The notes beneath the pieces are model-generated. The model was not told the DNA's origin. It did not search any database and worked only from the letters and a program-made list of their open reading frames with translations. This document shows, in pieces, positions 28,867 through 38,224 of a stretch of 64,000 nt of DNA (within the stretch, counting starts at the first letter, position 1; each line of letters starts with the position of its first letter). Origin of the DNA: Pseudomonas paralcaligenes (lineage in GTDB: Bacteria > Pseudomonadota > Gammaproteobacteria > Pseudomonadales > Pseudomonadaceae); NCBI RefSeq assembly GCF_019655855.1, contig NZ_BPFX01000019.1, forward strand, positions 1-64,000, given 5' to 3'. Both the position numbers and the translations under genes were made by a program.

Positions 28867-31800
28867 GTGTCACTATCCCGCCTCCGTTCTTCCCGCTCCT
28901 CGGGCGACCCCCTCGCCCGGCCCAGCCGCGGCTCCCTGAAGGGCGCCCTGGCACTGCTGGTGGCCCTGATGCTGGGCCTGCTGCTGTGGCAGTTGCAGCA
29001 GGAGGCAAGCCACCTGGAGCAGAGCGAGCGCCAGCGCCACCTGGACCACGCCAGCCAGCTCGCCAGCCATCTGGCCCTGACCATGCGGCTCAAGGCCGAG
29101 TCCGGCCGTATCTTCCTCGCCAGCCAGGCCCGCCAACCCCTGAGCGGAGAGCCGCTCGACGCGCTGCTGGAGCGCCTGCATCGCTACTACCCCACGCTGG
29201 ACAGCCTCGTCTGGGTCGACGCCGATGGCCGGGTGCTGGGCGACAGTCGCCCGGCCGCCGATGACGGCGCGCCGTTCGACCGGGGCCGGCCCTATCACTT
29301 CGCGCTGTCCCGCCTCGATCCCGGCCTGATTCAGGTCGACCTGCAGTCGCCGGATGACGCGGGCGGCTGGCGCCTGCGCTTCGCGGCCGAGGCCCTGCGC
29401 CACTGGCTGCCGGAACAGCCGGCCGACCTGCCCTGGCTGCTGCATGAAGAGGCCCGCGGCCTGGTCCTGCTACGCCACCCCGCCGGTGATCGGGCCGAGC
29501 GCCTGACCGACGCGGAGCGGGCACTGAGCATCCAGCGCACTCCGCTGGCCGGCAGCGACTGGCAGGTGGTCGCCCTGTTCGACGCCCCCGCGCTGCGCGC
29601 CAAGGTGCTGCCGCGTCAGGCCAGCAAGCTGCTGCTGTTCATCCTCTGCGGGACGCTGACCCTGCTCGCCCTGTTCGGTCTGCTGCGCGAACAGAGCCGC
29701 CTGCGCGCCTACCACGCGCTGTCGCGCCGCTCCATGGAGGACGCCATTGGCGCCCTCGGTGCGATCGACGAACGGGTGCTGGTGACCCAGCCCGACGGCC
29801 ATATCAGCTACCTCAACCCGCGCGCCGAACAGATGTTCGGCCTGGACCTGGCCACCGCCAGCCAGATGCACCTGCTGGAGCTGCTACCGGCACTGGCGCC
29901 CTGGCTGGAGAACGCCTTCTACGAGCAGAGCGCACCGATCGAGGTGCTGCAGGACGGCGAGCGCCGCCTGTACGACGTCACCTGCCACGCCCTCTACACC
30001 GACAACCCGGAGCCGGGGCGCGCCTGGGTGCTGCGCGACGTGACCGAGGAACAGCAGGCCCTGCGCGTGCTGCAGGACACCCGCCGGCGCTACCAGGACA
30101 TCTTCGAGGGCAGCGGCGTGGCCCTCTGCGTGCTCGACCTGTACGAGTTGAGCATCTACCTCGAGGCCCAGGGCCTGCACAGCAGCGCCGAGCTGCAGCC
30201 CTGGCTGGACGAAGACGAGGCGCGCCACGAGGAGCTGCTGCGGCGCATCCGCGTCAGCGAGGTGAACAAGGTGGCCCTGCAGCTGCTCGGCGTCGACAGC
30301 CCGCAGCAGGTCTGGGAACACCTGATCGCCGCCGCCCCCCTGCGCCCGGGCGGCCCACGCCACACCCTGGTCAGCGCCCTGCTCGACGGCAACCGGGACA
30401 TGATGGTGGAGAACCGCATGTTCACGCCCCAGGGCCACGAGCGTTACCTGTGGCTCAACCTGCAGTTCCCGGAGAGCCGCGAGGAACTGCACGCGGTGAC
30501 CCTCAGCGTGCACGACATCACCAGCCGCAAGCGCGTCGAACTGTCGCTGGTCGAGCGCGAGCGCTTCTGGTCCGATGTGCTGCGCTCGGTGCCGGACACC
30601 CTGTACGTGCACGACATGGGCACCATGCGGGTGATGTTCAGCAACAACCGCCTGGGCCCCGACCTGGGCTACAGCAAGGAAGAGATGCGCCGTTTCGGCG
30701 ACAAGCTGTGGGAGAAGATCCTCCACCCCGACGACGTCGAGCTGTACCAGCGCGTGCGCAACCTGCAGAAGGTGGTCGGCGACGGCCAGCTGCTGCACTG
30801 CCAGCTGCGCTGGCGCCACCGCGACGGCAGCTGGCACTGGTTCGACATCCGCGAGCACGCGCTCAGCCGCGACCGCAGCGGCAGGGTCAGCCGCCTGATC
30901 GGCGTGGCCAAGGACATCACCGGCGAGATCAACGCCCAGGCCAGCCTGCTCGACAGCGAGCGGCGCTACCGGCTGCTGGCGGAGAGCATCAGCGACGTGA
31001 TCCTCTCCACCGACAGCACGATGAAGCTCAACTACGTCAGCCCGTCGGCCGAAGGCTTCTTCGGCTACAGCCCCGAGTGGGTGCTGGAGAACGGCCTGCT
31101 CGACATCGCCACCAGCCCGCGCCAGCTGGCCGACCTCCTGCAACTGCTGGAGCAGGTGCGCGGCGCCCTCGGCGATGCGCAGCGGCTGGCCGAACTGCAG
31201 GCGGGCCTGGGCGGGCGCACCTTCGTCTTCGACGGCGTGCGCGCCGACGGCCGCAAGATCACCGTGGAGATGCGCCTGACCCTGATGTGGGACGAGCAGG
31301 AGCGCTTCGAGGGCGTGCTCGGCATCGGCCGCGACATCACCCAGCAGCGCCGCGCCGAACGCGATCTGCGCATGGCGGCCACGGTGTTCGACCACTCCAC
31401 CGCCGCCATCCTGGTCACCGATCCGGCCGGCTACATCGTGCGCATCAACGAGACCTTCCAGCGCATCACCGGCTTCGCCGGCGCCGAGGTGCTCGACCAG
31501 ATGCCCGGCATGCTCACCGCCGATCGCCAGCAGGCCGCCCAGTTCGCCTACATCCTCGCCCAGCTCAACAAGCACGGCAGCTGGGAAGGCGAGGTCTGGC
31601 TCAAGCGCCGCAACGGCGAGCAGTTCCCGGCCTGGGTGGGCATCACCGCGGTGCAGGACGACGACGGCGACCTGGTCAGCTACGTGTGCTTCTTCAACGA
31701 CATCAGCGAGCGCAAGGCCAGCGAGCAGCGCATCCACCGCCTGGCCTACTACGACGCCCTGACCCTGCTGCCCAACCGCACCCTGTTCCAGGACCGCCTG

Positions 31801-33054
31801 CACACCGCCCTGCTGCACGCAGAGCGGCACGACGAGTGGGTGGTGCTGATGTTCCTCGACCTCGACCGCTTCAAGCCGATCAACGACTCCCTCGGCCACG
31901 CCGCCGGCGACCGCATGCTCAAGGACGTGGCCGTGCGTCTGGCCGCCTGCGTCGACGAGGACGACACCGTGGCGCGCATGGGCGGCGACGAATTCACCCT
32001 GCTGCTGCAGCCGCGCAACACCCGGGCGGGCGCCCTCAACCGGGCCATCCACGTGGCCGAGCGGATTCTCGCCAGCCTGGCCCAGCCGTTCGTCCTGCAG
32101 GGCCGCGAGTTCTTCGTCACCGCCTCCATCGGCATCGCCCTCAGCCCTCAGGACGGCGACGAGCTGAGCCAGCTGATGAAGAACGCCGACACCGCCATGT
32201 ACCACGCCAAGGAGCGCGGCAAGAACAACTTCCAGTTCTACCAGGCGGAGATGAACGCCACCGCCCTGCAGCGCCTGGAACTGGAGAGCGACCTGCGCCA
32301 CGCCCTGGAACAGGGCCAGTTCCTTCTCTATTACCAGCCGCAGCTGTCCAGCGACGGCAAGCGTCTGACCGGCGTCGAGGCCCTGCTGCGCTGGAACCAC
32401 CCGCGCCGTGGCCTGGTGGCGCCCTACGAGTTCATTCCGGTGCTGGAGGAGCTGGGCCTTATCGTCCAGGTCGGCGACTGGGTGATCGCCGAGGCCTGCC
32501 GCCAGATCAAAGCCTGGCACGACGCCGAGGTCAGGGTGCCCAAGGTCTCGGTCAACCTGTCCGCCCGCCAGTTCGCCGACGGCCAGCTGGGCATGCGCAT
32601 CTCCCGCGTCCTCGGCGAGAGCGGCCTGCCGCCGGCCTGCCTGGAGCTGGAACTGACCGAATCGATCCTGATGCGCGACGTCGGCGAGACCCTGCAGGTG
32701 CTGGCCAGCCTCAAGCGCCTGGGCCTGTCCATCGCGGTGGACGACTTCGGCACCGGCTACTCGTCGCTCAACTACCTCAAGCAGTTCCCCATCGACGTGC
32801 TGAAGATCGACCGCAGCTTCGTCGACGGCGTGCCCGGCGGCGAACAGGACGCGCAGATCGCCCGCGCCATCATCGCCATGGCCCACAGCCTGAACCTGGC
32901 GGTGATCGCCGAGGGCGTGGAGACCCAGGGCCAGCTGGACTTCCTCCGCGAGCACGGCTGCGACGAGGTGCAGGGCTATCTGTTCGGCAAGCCGATGGCG
33001 GCCGACCAGTTCGAGGCGCAGTTCGGCGGCAGCGCCCTGTTCATGCTCACCTGA
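28867..33054 (+). CDS. morA: MorA-type membrane diguanylate cyclase/phosphodiesterase
   Basis: A 1395-residue c-di-GMP enzyme. TM1 (about 25-45) and TM2 (about 255-275) enclose a periplasmic sensor region. Next come several PAS/PAC domains (about 290-940), GGDEF at 1039-1043 and an EAL domain (EAL at 1171-1173, with LELTESILM, DDFGTGYSSL, LKIDRSFV). Both catalytic signatures are intact, so synthesis and hydrolysis are possible. The autoinhibitory I-site RxxD is absent (DEDD there). MorA controls flagellar timing, motility and biofilm in Pseudomonas. Start is the GTG at 28867, the first start after an in-frame stop; AGGG lies ten bases before it. Neighbouring mapZ and pilY1 belong to the same signalling network. 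Confidence 0.93.
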   Translation: MSLSRLRSSRSSGDPLARPSRGSLKGALALLVALMLGLLLWQLQQEASHLEQSERQRHLDHASQLASHLALTMRLKAESGRIFLASQARQPLSGEPLDALLERLHRYYPTLDSLVWVDADGRVLGDSRPAADDGAPFDRGRPYHFALSRLDPGLIQVDLQSPDDAGGWRLRFAAEALRHWLPEQPADLPWLLHEEARGLVLLRHPAGDRAERLTDAERALSIQRTPLAGSDWQVVALFDAPALRAKVLPRQASKLLLFILCGTLTLLALFGLLREQSRLRAYHALSRRSMEDAIGALGAIDERVLVTQPDGHISYLNPRAEQMFGLDLATASQMHLLELLPALAPWLENAFYEQSAPIEVLQDGERRLYDVTCHALYTDNPEPGRAWVLRDVTEEQQALRVLQDTRRRYQDIFEGSGVALCVLDLYELSIYLEAQGLHSSAELQPWLDEDEARHEELLRRIRVSEVNKVALQLLGVDSPQQVWEHLIAAAPLRPGGPRHTLVSALLDGNRDMMVENRMFTPQGHERYLWLNLQFPESREELHAVTLSVHDITSRKRVELSLVERERFWSDVLRSVPDTLYVHDMGTMRVMFSNNRLGPDLGYSKEEMRRFGDKLWEKILHPDDVELYQRVRNLQKVVGDGQLLHCQLRWRHRDGSWHWFDIREHALSRDRSGRVSRLIGVAKDITGEINAQASLLDSERRYRLLAESISDVILSTDSTMKLNYVSPSAEGFFGYSPEWVLENGLLDIATSPRQLADLLQLLEQVRGALGDAQRLAELQAGLGGRTFVFDGVRADGRKITVEMRLTLMWDEQERFEGVLGIGRDITQQRRAERDLRMAATVFDHSTAAILVTDPAGYIVRINETFQRITGFAGAEVLDQMPGMLTADRQQAAQFAYILAQLNKHGSWEGEVWLKRRNGEQFPAWVGITAVQDDDGDLVSYVCFFNDISERKASEQRIHRLAYYDALTLLPNRTLFQDRLHTALLHAERHDEWVVLMFLDLDRFKPINDSLGHAAGDRMLKDVAVRLAACVDEDDTVARMGGDEFTLLLQPRNTRAGALNRAIHVAERILASLAQPFVLQGREFFVTASIGIALSPQDGDELSQLMKNADTAMYHAKERGKNNFQFYQAEMNATALQRLELESDLRHALEQGQFLLYYQPQLSSDGKRLTGVEALLRWNHPRRGLVAPYEFIPVLEELGLIVQVGDWVIAEACRQIKAWHDAEVRVPKVSVNLSARQFADGQLGMRISRVLGESGLPPACLELELTESILMRDVGETLQVLASLKRLGLSIAVDDFGTGYSSLNYLKQFPIDVLKIDRSFVDGVPGGEQDAQIARAIIAMAHSLNLAVIAEGVETQGQLDFLREHGCDEVQGYLFGKPMAADQFEAQFGGSALFMLT

Positions 33055-33077
33055 GCGCCGGCCTCGCGCCAGGCGCC

Positions 33078-33144
33078 GTGGGAGCGGCCTTGGCCGCGAA
33101 GTCTTTACCGCCCTGACCCGGTTCGCGGCCAAGGCCTCTGCCAC
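33078..33144. repeat. REP-type palindrome after morA
   Basis: GTGGGAGCGGCCTTGGCCGC (33078-33097 and three more bases) is inverted at 33122-33144 with 21 of 23 positions matching. It lies 23 bp after the morA stop and may act as a transcript end or mRNA stabiliser. Confidence 0.8.
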
Positions 33145-33226
33145 ACGCGCATCGCCTGCTTTCGCGAGAGCGTGAACAGGATCGGCGGTGCGTGAGTCCC
33201 GCTCGTCCGCCACTTGACCGCCTTTC

Positions 33227-33257
33227 ATGTGCCAGGCTGTGGCACATCGGGTAGAAT
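33227..33257 (+). promoter_or_regulatory. palindrome and -10 element upstream of glyA
   Basis: ATGTGCCA (33227-33234) and TGGCACAT (33240-33247) form a perfect 8-bp dyad with a 5-base centre. A -10-like TAGAAT begins four bases later (33252-33257). No good -35 is visible, so the promoter may need an activator, and the dyad sits where a regulator would bind. Confidence 0.4.
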
Positions 33258-33299
33258 GCGCGCCTTTCCCCCAGCACCCCGATCCCTAAGAGGACCGCC

Positions 33300-34553
33300 A
33301 TGTTCAGCCGTGACTTGACCATTGCCCGCTACGATGCAGAACTCTTCGCCGCCATGGAGCAGGAAGCCCAGCGCCAGGAAGAGCACATCGAGCTGATCGC
33401 CTCCGAGAACTACACCAGCCCGGCGGTGATGGAAGCCCAGGGCAGCGTGCTGACCAACAAGTACGCCGAAGGCTACCCGGGCAAGCGCTACTACGGCGGC
33501 TGCGAGTACGTCGACGTGGTCGAGCAACTGGCCATCGACCGTGCCAAGGAGCTGTTCGGCGCCGACTACGCCAACGTCCAGCCGCACGCCGGCTCCCAGG
33601 CCAACGCCGCCGTCTACCTGGCCCTGCTGAGCGCCGGCGACACCATCCTCGGCATGAGCCTGGCCCACGGCGGCCACCTGACCCACGGCGCCTCCGTATC
33701 CTCCTCCGGCAAGCTGTACAACGCCGTGCAGTACGGCATCACCGACGCCGGCCTGATCGACTACGACGAAGTCGAGCGCCTGGCCCTCGAGCACAAGCCG
33801 AAGATGATCGTCGCCGGCTTCTCCGCCTACTCCCAGGTGCTGGACTTCGCCCGCTTCCGTGCCATCGCCGACAAGGTAGGCGCCTACCTGTTCGTCGACA
33901 TGGCCCACGTGGCCGGTCTGGTCGCCGCCGGCGTGTACCCGAACCCGGTGCCGTTCGCCGACGTGGTCACCACCACCACCCACAAGACCCTGCGCGGCCC
34001 GCGCGGCGGCCTGATCCTGGCGAAGAAGAACGAGGAGATCGAGAAGAAGCTCAACTCCGCCGTCTTCCCGGGCGCCCAGGGCGGCCCGCTGGAGCACGTG
34101 ATCGCGGCCAAGGCCATCTGCTTCAAGGAAGCCCTGCAGCCCGAGTTCAAGGCCTACCAGCAGCAGGTGGTGAAGAACGCCCAGGCCATGGCCGGCGTGT
34201 TCATCGAGCGCGGCTTCGACGTGGTTTCCGGCGGCACCCAGAACCACCTGTTCCTGCTGTCGCTGATCAAGCAGGACATCACCGGCAAGGACGCGGACGC
34301 CGCCCTGGGTCGCGCCTTCATCACCGTGAACAAGAACAGCGTGCCGAACGACCCGCGCTCGCCTTTCGTCACCTCCGGCCTGCGCATCGGCACCCCGGCC
34401 GTCACCACCCGTGGCTTCAAGGAAGCCGAGTGCCAGGAACTGGCCGGCTGGATCTGCGACATCCTGCAGAACCTGGGCGACGAGTCCGTGGTCGACGCGG
34501 TGCGCGAGAAGGTCAAGGCCGTGTGCGCCAAGTTCCCGGTGTACGGCAAGTAA
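33300..34553 (+). CDS. glyA: serine hydroxymethyltransferase
   Basis: A 417-residue PLP enzyme interconverting serine and glycine with tetrahydrofolate. The PLP Lys is residue 229 in [15 protein letters not shown]. The N-terminal [43 protein letters not shown] block is the family signature. An AGAGGA site precedes the ATG. P. aeruginosa has several glyA copies; by position after morA this corresponds to the one called glyA3 or glyA1 in different annotations. It is monocistronic, with a strong terminator. Confidence 0.97.
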   Translation: MFSRDLTIARYDAELFAAMEQEAQRQEEHIELIASENYTSPAVMEAQGSVLTNKYAEGYPGKRYYGGCEYVDVVEQLAIDRAKELFGADYANVQPHAGSQANAAVYLALLSAGDTILGMSLAHGGHLTHGASVSSSGKLYNAVQYGITDAGLIDYDEVERLALEHKPKMIVAGFSAYSQVLDFARFRAIADKVGAYLFVDMAHVAGLVAAGVYPNPVPFADVVTTTTHKTLRGPRGGLILAKKNEEIEKKLNSAVFPGAQGGPLEHVIAAKAICFKEALQPEFKAYQQQVVKNAQAMAGVFIERGFDVVSGGTQNHLFLLSLIKQDITGKDADAALGRAFITVNKNSVPNDPRSPFVTSGLRIGTPAVTTRGFKEAECQELAGWICDILQNLGDESVVDAVREKVKAVCAKFPVYGK

Positions 34554-34569
34554 GCGTCAGCGCTGCATG

Positions 34570-34600
34570 AAAAAGCCCGGCACTCGCCGGGCTTTTTCGT
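34570..34600 (+). terminator. rho-independent terminator of glyA
   Basis: A perfect 12-bp stem (AAAAAGCCCGGC at 34570-34581, GCCGGGCTTTTT at 34586-34597) with loop ACTC, 16 bp after the stop. Confidence 0.93.
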
Positions 34601-34605
34601 TTGTA

Positions 34606-34709
34606 CTCCCTCTCCCTTCGGGAGAGGGTTGGGGTGAGGGTGCCATGGGCCGCTCGCAGTCGCCTGGAAGCCCCTCACCCCCGCCCCCTCTCCCGGAGGG
34701 AGAGGGGAG
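34606..34709. repeat. inverted repeat pair of the DUF559-cassette type, without a gene
   Basis: Left arm 34606-34640 (CCCTCTCCCTTCGGGAGAGG palindrome, then GGGGTGAGGG) and right arm 34671-34709 (CCCCTCACCCCC, then the palindrome inverted) enclose only 30 bp. The layout, palindrome outside and GTGAGGG tail inside, is the same as that of the repeats around the DUF559 gene at 55177-55659. The right arm supplies the end of the yjiA reading frame. Confidence 0.75.
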
Positions 34710-35676
34710 TTAGCGCGGCGAAACCCGCGCGGATTTCCTCTTCCGGCAGGTCGTCGCCGATGAACACCAGCACGCTCTGGCGCGTCTCGCCCTCGGCCCA
34801 GGGCTCGTCCCAGTCGAAGCCGTACAGGCGCAGCACGCCCTGGAACACCAGGCGGCGCTCGTCGCCGGCCACTTCGAGCACGCCCTTGTAGCGCAGCAGC
34901 GCGTTGCCGTGGCGCTCCAGCAGGTCGTCCATGAAGGCGCTCAGACGCTCCATGTCCAGCGGGCCATCGCTCTGCAGCACCAGGGTGCGGATGCGGTCCG
35001 GGGACGGCCCCACGGGGGCCAGCGGGCGCAGGGCCGGCGTCACCGCCACCTCGGCGTTGAGGTTGAAGCCACGGATGTCGAGCAGCTCGGCCAGGTCGAC
35101 GCGGCCGTGCTCCACCACACCCACCGGCGCGCGGCGGTTGATCCGTGCCAGGCGCTCGCGCAGCGCCTCGACCTGCTCCGCCGACGCCAGGTCGGTCTTG
35201 CTCAGCAGGATGCGGTCGGCGAAGCCGACCTGGGCCTGGGCGATGGTTTCCCGCAGGTGGCGCTCGGCGTTCACCGCGTCGACCAGGGTGACGATGCCGT
35301 CGAGGATGTAGCGCTGGGCCAGTTCCTCGTCGGCGAAGAAGGTCTGCGCCACCGGTGCCGGGTCGGCCAGGCCGGTGCACTCGATCACCAGGCGGTCGAA
35401 GGCCAGTTCGCCGGCGTCCAGCTTGTCCAGCAGCAGGAACAGGGCCTTCTCCAGCTCGACATGGATGGAGCAGCAGACGCAGCCGTTGGCCAGGGTCAGC
35501 AGCTCCACCGGCCTGTCGCCGAGCAGCTGGCCGTCGATGGGCGTCTCGCTGAATTCGTTCTCGATCACCGCCAGCCTGAGGCCGTGCTCGGCCTCCAGCA
35601 TGTGGCGCAGCAGCGTGGTCTTGCCGGCGCCGAGGAAGCCGGTGAGGACGGTGACGGGAATGGGCTGAAAGATCAT
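34675..35676 (-). CDS. yjiA: CobW/YjiA-family GTPase (metal-handling COG0523)
   Basis: A 333-residue G3E-family GTPase. The P-loop GFLGAGKTT is at 13-21, the metal-binding CxCC motif (GCVCC, Cys66, 68, 69) follows, then ECTGLADP and SKTD nucleotide motifs. The C-terminal CobW_C domain spans about residues 225-320. Family members deliver or sense zinc, cobalt or nickel; E. coli YjiA lies next to YjiX and a CstA-type transporter, as here. The last ten residues (PLSLRERGRG) and the stop codon are encoded by a dispersed inverted repeat, so the C-terminus is probably not native. Start MIFQPIPVTVLTGFLG at 35674-35676. Confidence 0.9.
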   Translation of the reverse strand: MIFQPIPVTVLTGFLGAGKTTLLRHMLEAEHGLRLAVIENEFSETPIDGQLLGDRPVELLTLANGCVCCSIHVELEKALFLLLDKLDAGELAFDRLVIECTGLADPAPVAQTFFADEELAQRYILDGIVTLVDAVNAERHLRETIAQAQVGFADRILLSKTDLASAEQVEALRERLARINRRAPVGVVEHGRVDLAELLDIRGFNLNAEVAVTPALRPLAPVGPSPDRIRTLVLQSDGPLDMERLSAFMDDLLERHGNALLRYKGVLEVAGDERRLVFQGVLRLYGFDWDEPWAEGETRQSVLVFIGDDLPEEEIRAGFAALTPLSLRERGRG

Positions 35677-35693
35677 GGAACTCCTTGAAACTA

Positions 35694-35721
35694 TGTGGGA
35701 GCGGCCTTGGCCGCTCCCACA
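35694..35721. repeat. compact REP palindrome between yjiX and yjiA
   Basis: A perfect 13-bp inverted repeat (TGTGGGAGCGGCC and its complement) with a 2-base loop. It occupies almost the whole gap between the two genes and is likely to form a stable hairpin in the message. Confidence 0.85.
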
Positions 35722-35724
35722 GGT

Positions 35725-35928
35725 TCAGCAGCAGCGAATGGGCCTGCCCTTGCCACCACCGTAGCGAGCCTCCTGGCGTTCGCGGAAAAACGCCTCGTAG
35801 CTCATCACCGGCAGGTCCGGGTGCTTGCGACTCATGTGCTCGACATAGTTGTCGTAGTCGGGCATGCCCACCAGCATCCTGGCGGCCTGGCCGAGGTACT
35901 TACCCATGCGGCTGAGGTCGTTGAACAT
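35725..35928 (-). CDS. yjiX: YbdD/YjiX family small protein
   Basis: A 67-residue protein of the DUF466 family. It opens [32 protein letters not shown] and ends with [13 protein letters not shown], both highly conserved in the family. It is found almost always next to CstA-type transporters and is thought to be a small accessory partner; for BtsT of E. coli the homologue is needed for full pyruvate uptake. It is 10 bp downstream of the transporter gene here. The C-terminal Cys pair may be functional (inference). Confidence 0.92.
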   Translation of the reverse strand: MFNDLSRMGKYLGQAARMLVGMPDYDNYVEHMSRKHPDLPVMSYEAFFRERQEARYGGGKGRPIRCC

Positions 35929-35938
35929 GGCGATTTCC

Positions 35939-38005
35939 TCAGGCGTCCGCGATCGACTGGTACGGGCTTTCCCTGTCCGTCCGCTCGGGCCTGATCCAGG
36001 CGGCGCGGCCGACCTTGATCGCGTAGAACAGCACGCTGAGGACCACGAACAGGAACAGCACGGTCAACACCGAGTTGGTGTAGGCGTTGAAGATCACGTG
36101 CTGCATCTGGCCGATGTCCTTGGCCGGAGCCAGCACCTGACCGGCGTCCAGCGCGTCGCTGTACTTCTTGGCCAGGGCCAGGAAGCCGACCGCCGGGTTC
36201 GGGTCGAGCAGCTTGATCAGGCCGGCGGTGGTGGTGCAGATCAGCAACCAGCAGGCCGGCACCAGGGTGACCCAGACGTAGCGCTGGCGCTTCATCTTGA
36301 TCAGCACCACGCTGCCGAGCATCAGGGCGATGCCCGCGAGCATCTGGTTGGAGATGCCGAACAGCGGCCACAGGGTGTTGATGCCGCCGAGCGGGTCGAT
36401 CACGCCCTGGTACAGCAGCCAGCCCCACATCGCCACGCAGCCTGCGGTGGCGATCACGTTGGCGCCCCAGGACTCGGTCTTCTTCAGGGCCGGCACGAAG
36501 TTGCCGAGCAGGTCCTGCAGCATGAAGCGCCCGGCACGGGTGCCGGCGTCCACCGCGGTGAGGATGAACAGCGCCTCGAACAGAATGGCGAAGTGGTACC
36601 AGAACGCCATGGTGTTCTCGCCCGGCAGCACGCTGTGGAGGATCTGCGCAATACCCACGGCCAGGGTCGGCGCACCGCCGGCCCGGGCCAGGATGGTGTT
36701 CTCGCCGATATCGCGGGCCACCGCTTCCAGCGCGTCCGGAGTGATGGCGAAGCCCCAGCTGCTGACGGTCGCGGCCACCGCGGCGGCGTCGGAGCCGACC
36801 ACCGCGGCCGGGCTGTTCATGGCGAAGTACACGCCCGGCTCGATCACCGAGGCGGCGACCATGGCCATGATGGCGACGAACGACTCCATCAGCATGCCGC
36901 CGTAGCCGATGTAGCGGGCGTGCGACTCGTTGGCCAGCAGCTTGGGCGTAGTGCCAGAGCTGATCAGCGCGTGGAAGCCGGACACCGCGCCGCAGGCGAT
37001 GGTGATGAACAGGAACGGGAACAGGGTGCCCTTCCACACGGGGCCGGTGCCGTCGGTGAACTGGGTCAGCGCCGGCATCTTCAGCTCGGGCATGACCACC
37101 AGAATGCCGATGGCCAGGGCGATGATGGTGCCGATCTTGAGGAAGGTCGACAGGTAGTCGCGCGGCGCCAGGATCAGCCACACCGGCAGCACGGCGGCGA
37201 CGAAGCCGTAGCCGATCAGCATCCAGGTGATCTGCACGCCGGTGAAGGTGAAGGCCGGGCCCCAGGTCGGGTCGGCCGCCACCTGGCCGCCGGCCCAGAT
37301 CGAGGCGAGCAGCAGGACCACGCCGATCACCGAAATCTCACCGATACGGCCCGGGCGGATATAGCGCATGTATACCCCCATGAACACAGCGATGGGGATA
37401 GTGGCGATCACCGTGAACATGCCCCACGGGCTCTCGGCCAGGGCCTTGACCACGATCAGCGAGAGCACCGCGAGGATGATGATCATGATCAGGAAGGCGC
37501 CGAACAGGGCGATGGTGCCCGGTATCTGGCCCATCTCCTCGCGCACCAGCTCGCCCAGGGAGCGGCCGTTGCGGCGGGTGGAGATGAACAGGACCATGAA
37601 GTCCTGCACCGCGCCGGCCAGCACCACGCCGGCGATCAGCCACAGCGTGCCGGGCAGGTAGCCCATCTGCGCGGCGAGCACCGGGCCGACCAGCGGTCCG
37701 GCGCCGGCGATGGCGGCGAAATGGTGGCCGAAGAGGATGTGCTTGTTGGTCGGCACGTAGTCCAGACCATCGTTGTTGATCAGCGCCGGGGTGGCGCGGG
37801 TCGGGTCCAGCTGCATCACCTTGTTGGCGATGAACAGGCTGTAGTAGCGGTAGGCGACGAGATAGAGGGCGACGGCCGCCACCACTATCCACAAGGCATT
37901 GATGGCTTCGCCGCGGCGCAGCGCCACGACACCCAAGGCACAGGCGCCCACCACTGCCAGCACTGCCCAGGGCAGGTGGCGCAGCAGGCTATTGTTATTG
38001 TTCAT
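35939..38005 (-). CDS. CstA/BtsT family carbon-starvation (pyruvate/peptide) transporter
   Basis: A 688-residue inner-membrane protein with about 16-18 hydrophobic segments, of the CstA family. Conserved stretches include [43 protein letters not shown] and [14 protein letters not shown]. CstA and its paralogue BtsT import peptides and pyruvate, respectively, and the adjacent yjiX-yjiA pair resembles the E. coli btsT locus. Substrate cannot be fixed from sequence. Start [17 protein letters not shown] at 38003-38005 was chosen for the hydrophobic segment that follows; in-frame starts upstream extend through Arg-rich sequence. It is divergent from the DUF3142 gene. Confidence 0.9.
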   Translation of the reverse strand: MNNNNSLLRHLPWAVLAVVGACALGVVALRRGEAINALWIVVAAVALYLVAYRYYSLFIANKVMQLDPTRATPALINNDGLDYVPTNKHILFGHHFAAIAGAGPLVGPVLAAQMGYLPGTLWLIAGVVLAGAVQDFMVLFISTRRNGRSLGELVREEMGQIPGTIALFGAFLIMIIILAVLSLIVVKALAESPWGMFTVIATIPIAVFMGVYMRYIRPGRIGEISVIGVVLLLASIWAGGQVAADPTWGPAFTFTGVQITWMLIGYGFVAAVLPVWLILAPRDYLSTFLKIGTIIALAIGILVVMPELKMPALTQFTDGTGPVWKGTLFPFLFITIACGAVSGFHALISSGTTPKLLANESHARYIGYGGMLMESFVAIMAMVAASVIEPGVYFAMNSPAAVVGSDAAAVAATVSSWGFAITPDALEAVARDIGENTILARAGGAPTLAVGIAQILHSVLPGENTMAFWYHFAILFEALFILTAVDAGTRAGRFMLQDLLGNFVPALKKTESWGANVIATAGCVAMWGWLLYQGVIDPLGGINTLWPLFGISNQMLAGIALMLGSVVLIKMKRQRYVWVTLVPACWLLICTTTAGLIKLLDPNPAVGFLALAKKYSDALDAGQVLAPAKDIGQMQHVIFNAYTNSVLTVLFLFVVLSVLFYAIKVGRAAWIRPERTDRESPYQSIADA

Positions 38006-38224
38006 GATTACTCCTAACTGATGGACAGACAGGCTGCCGCTCAAGCTTAGACGCTGGATGGCGAATGCATTACTCGACCTTGGTCTAAGCCGCCGCAGGT
38101 ACGCCATGGGCATCGGAGTAGCACTTTGCCAGCGGCGAAAAAGGCTGCGTGCCCGCCCTGCACCTGTCACCGCCACACGGCTACACTAGCTCCCTTTCCG
38201 GCGACGCCAAGGATGCCACGCCGC

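Noticed and set aside
29884..33228. Very long minus-strand open frame opposite morA, and an 888-codon plus-strand frame
   Set aside because: Both shadow morA, whose GGDEF, EAL and PAS signatures are intact. The shadow frames are rich in Ala, Val, Gly or Arg and Pro without motifs.
35694..35721. Rho-independent terminator between yjiX and yjiA
   Set aside because: The stem is strong but there is no following T-run on the minus strand, and it matches the REP family, so it is listed as a repeat.
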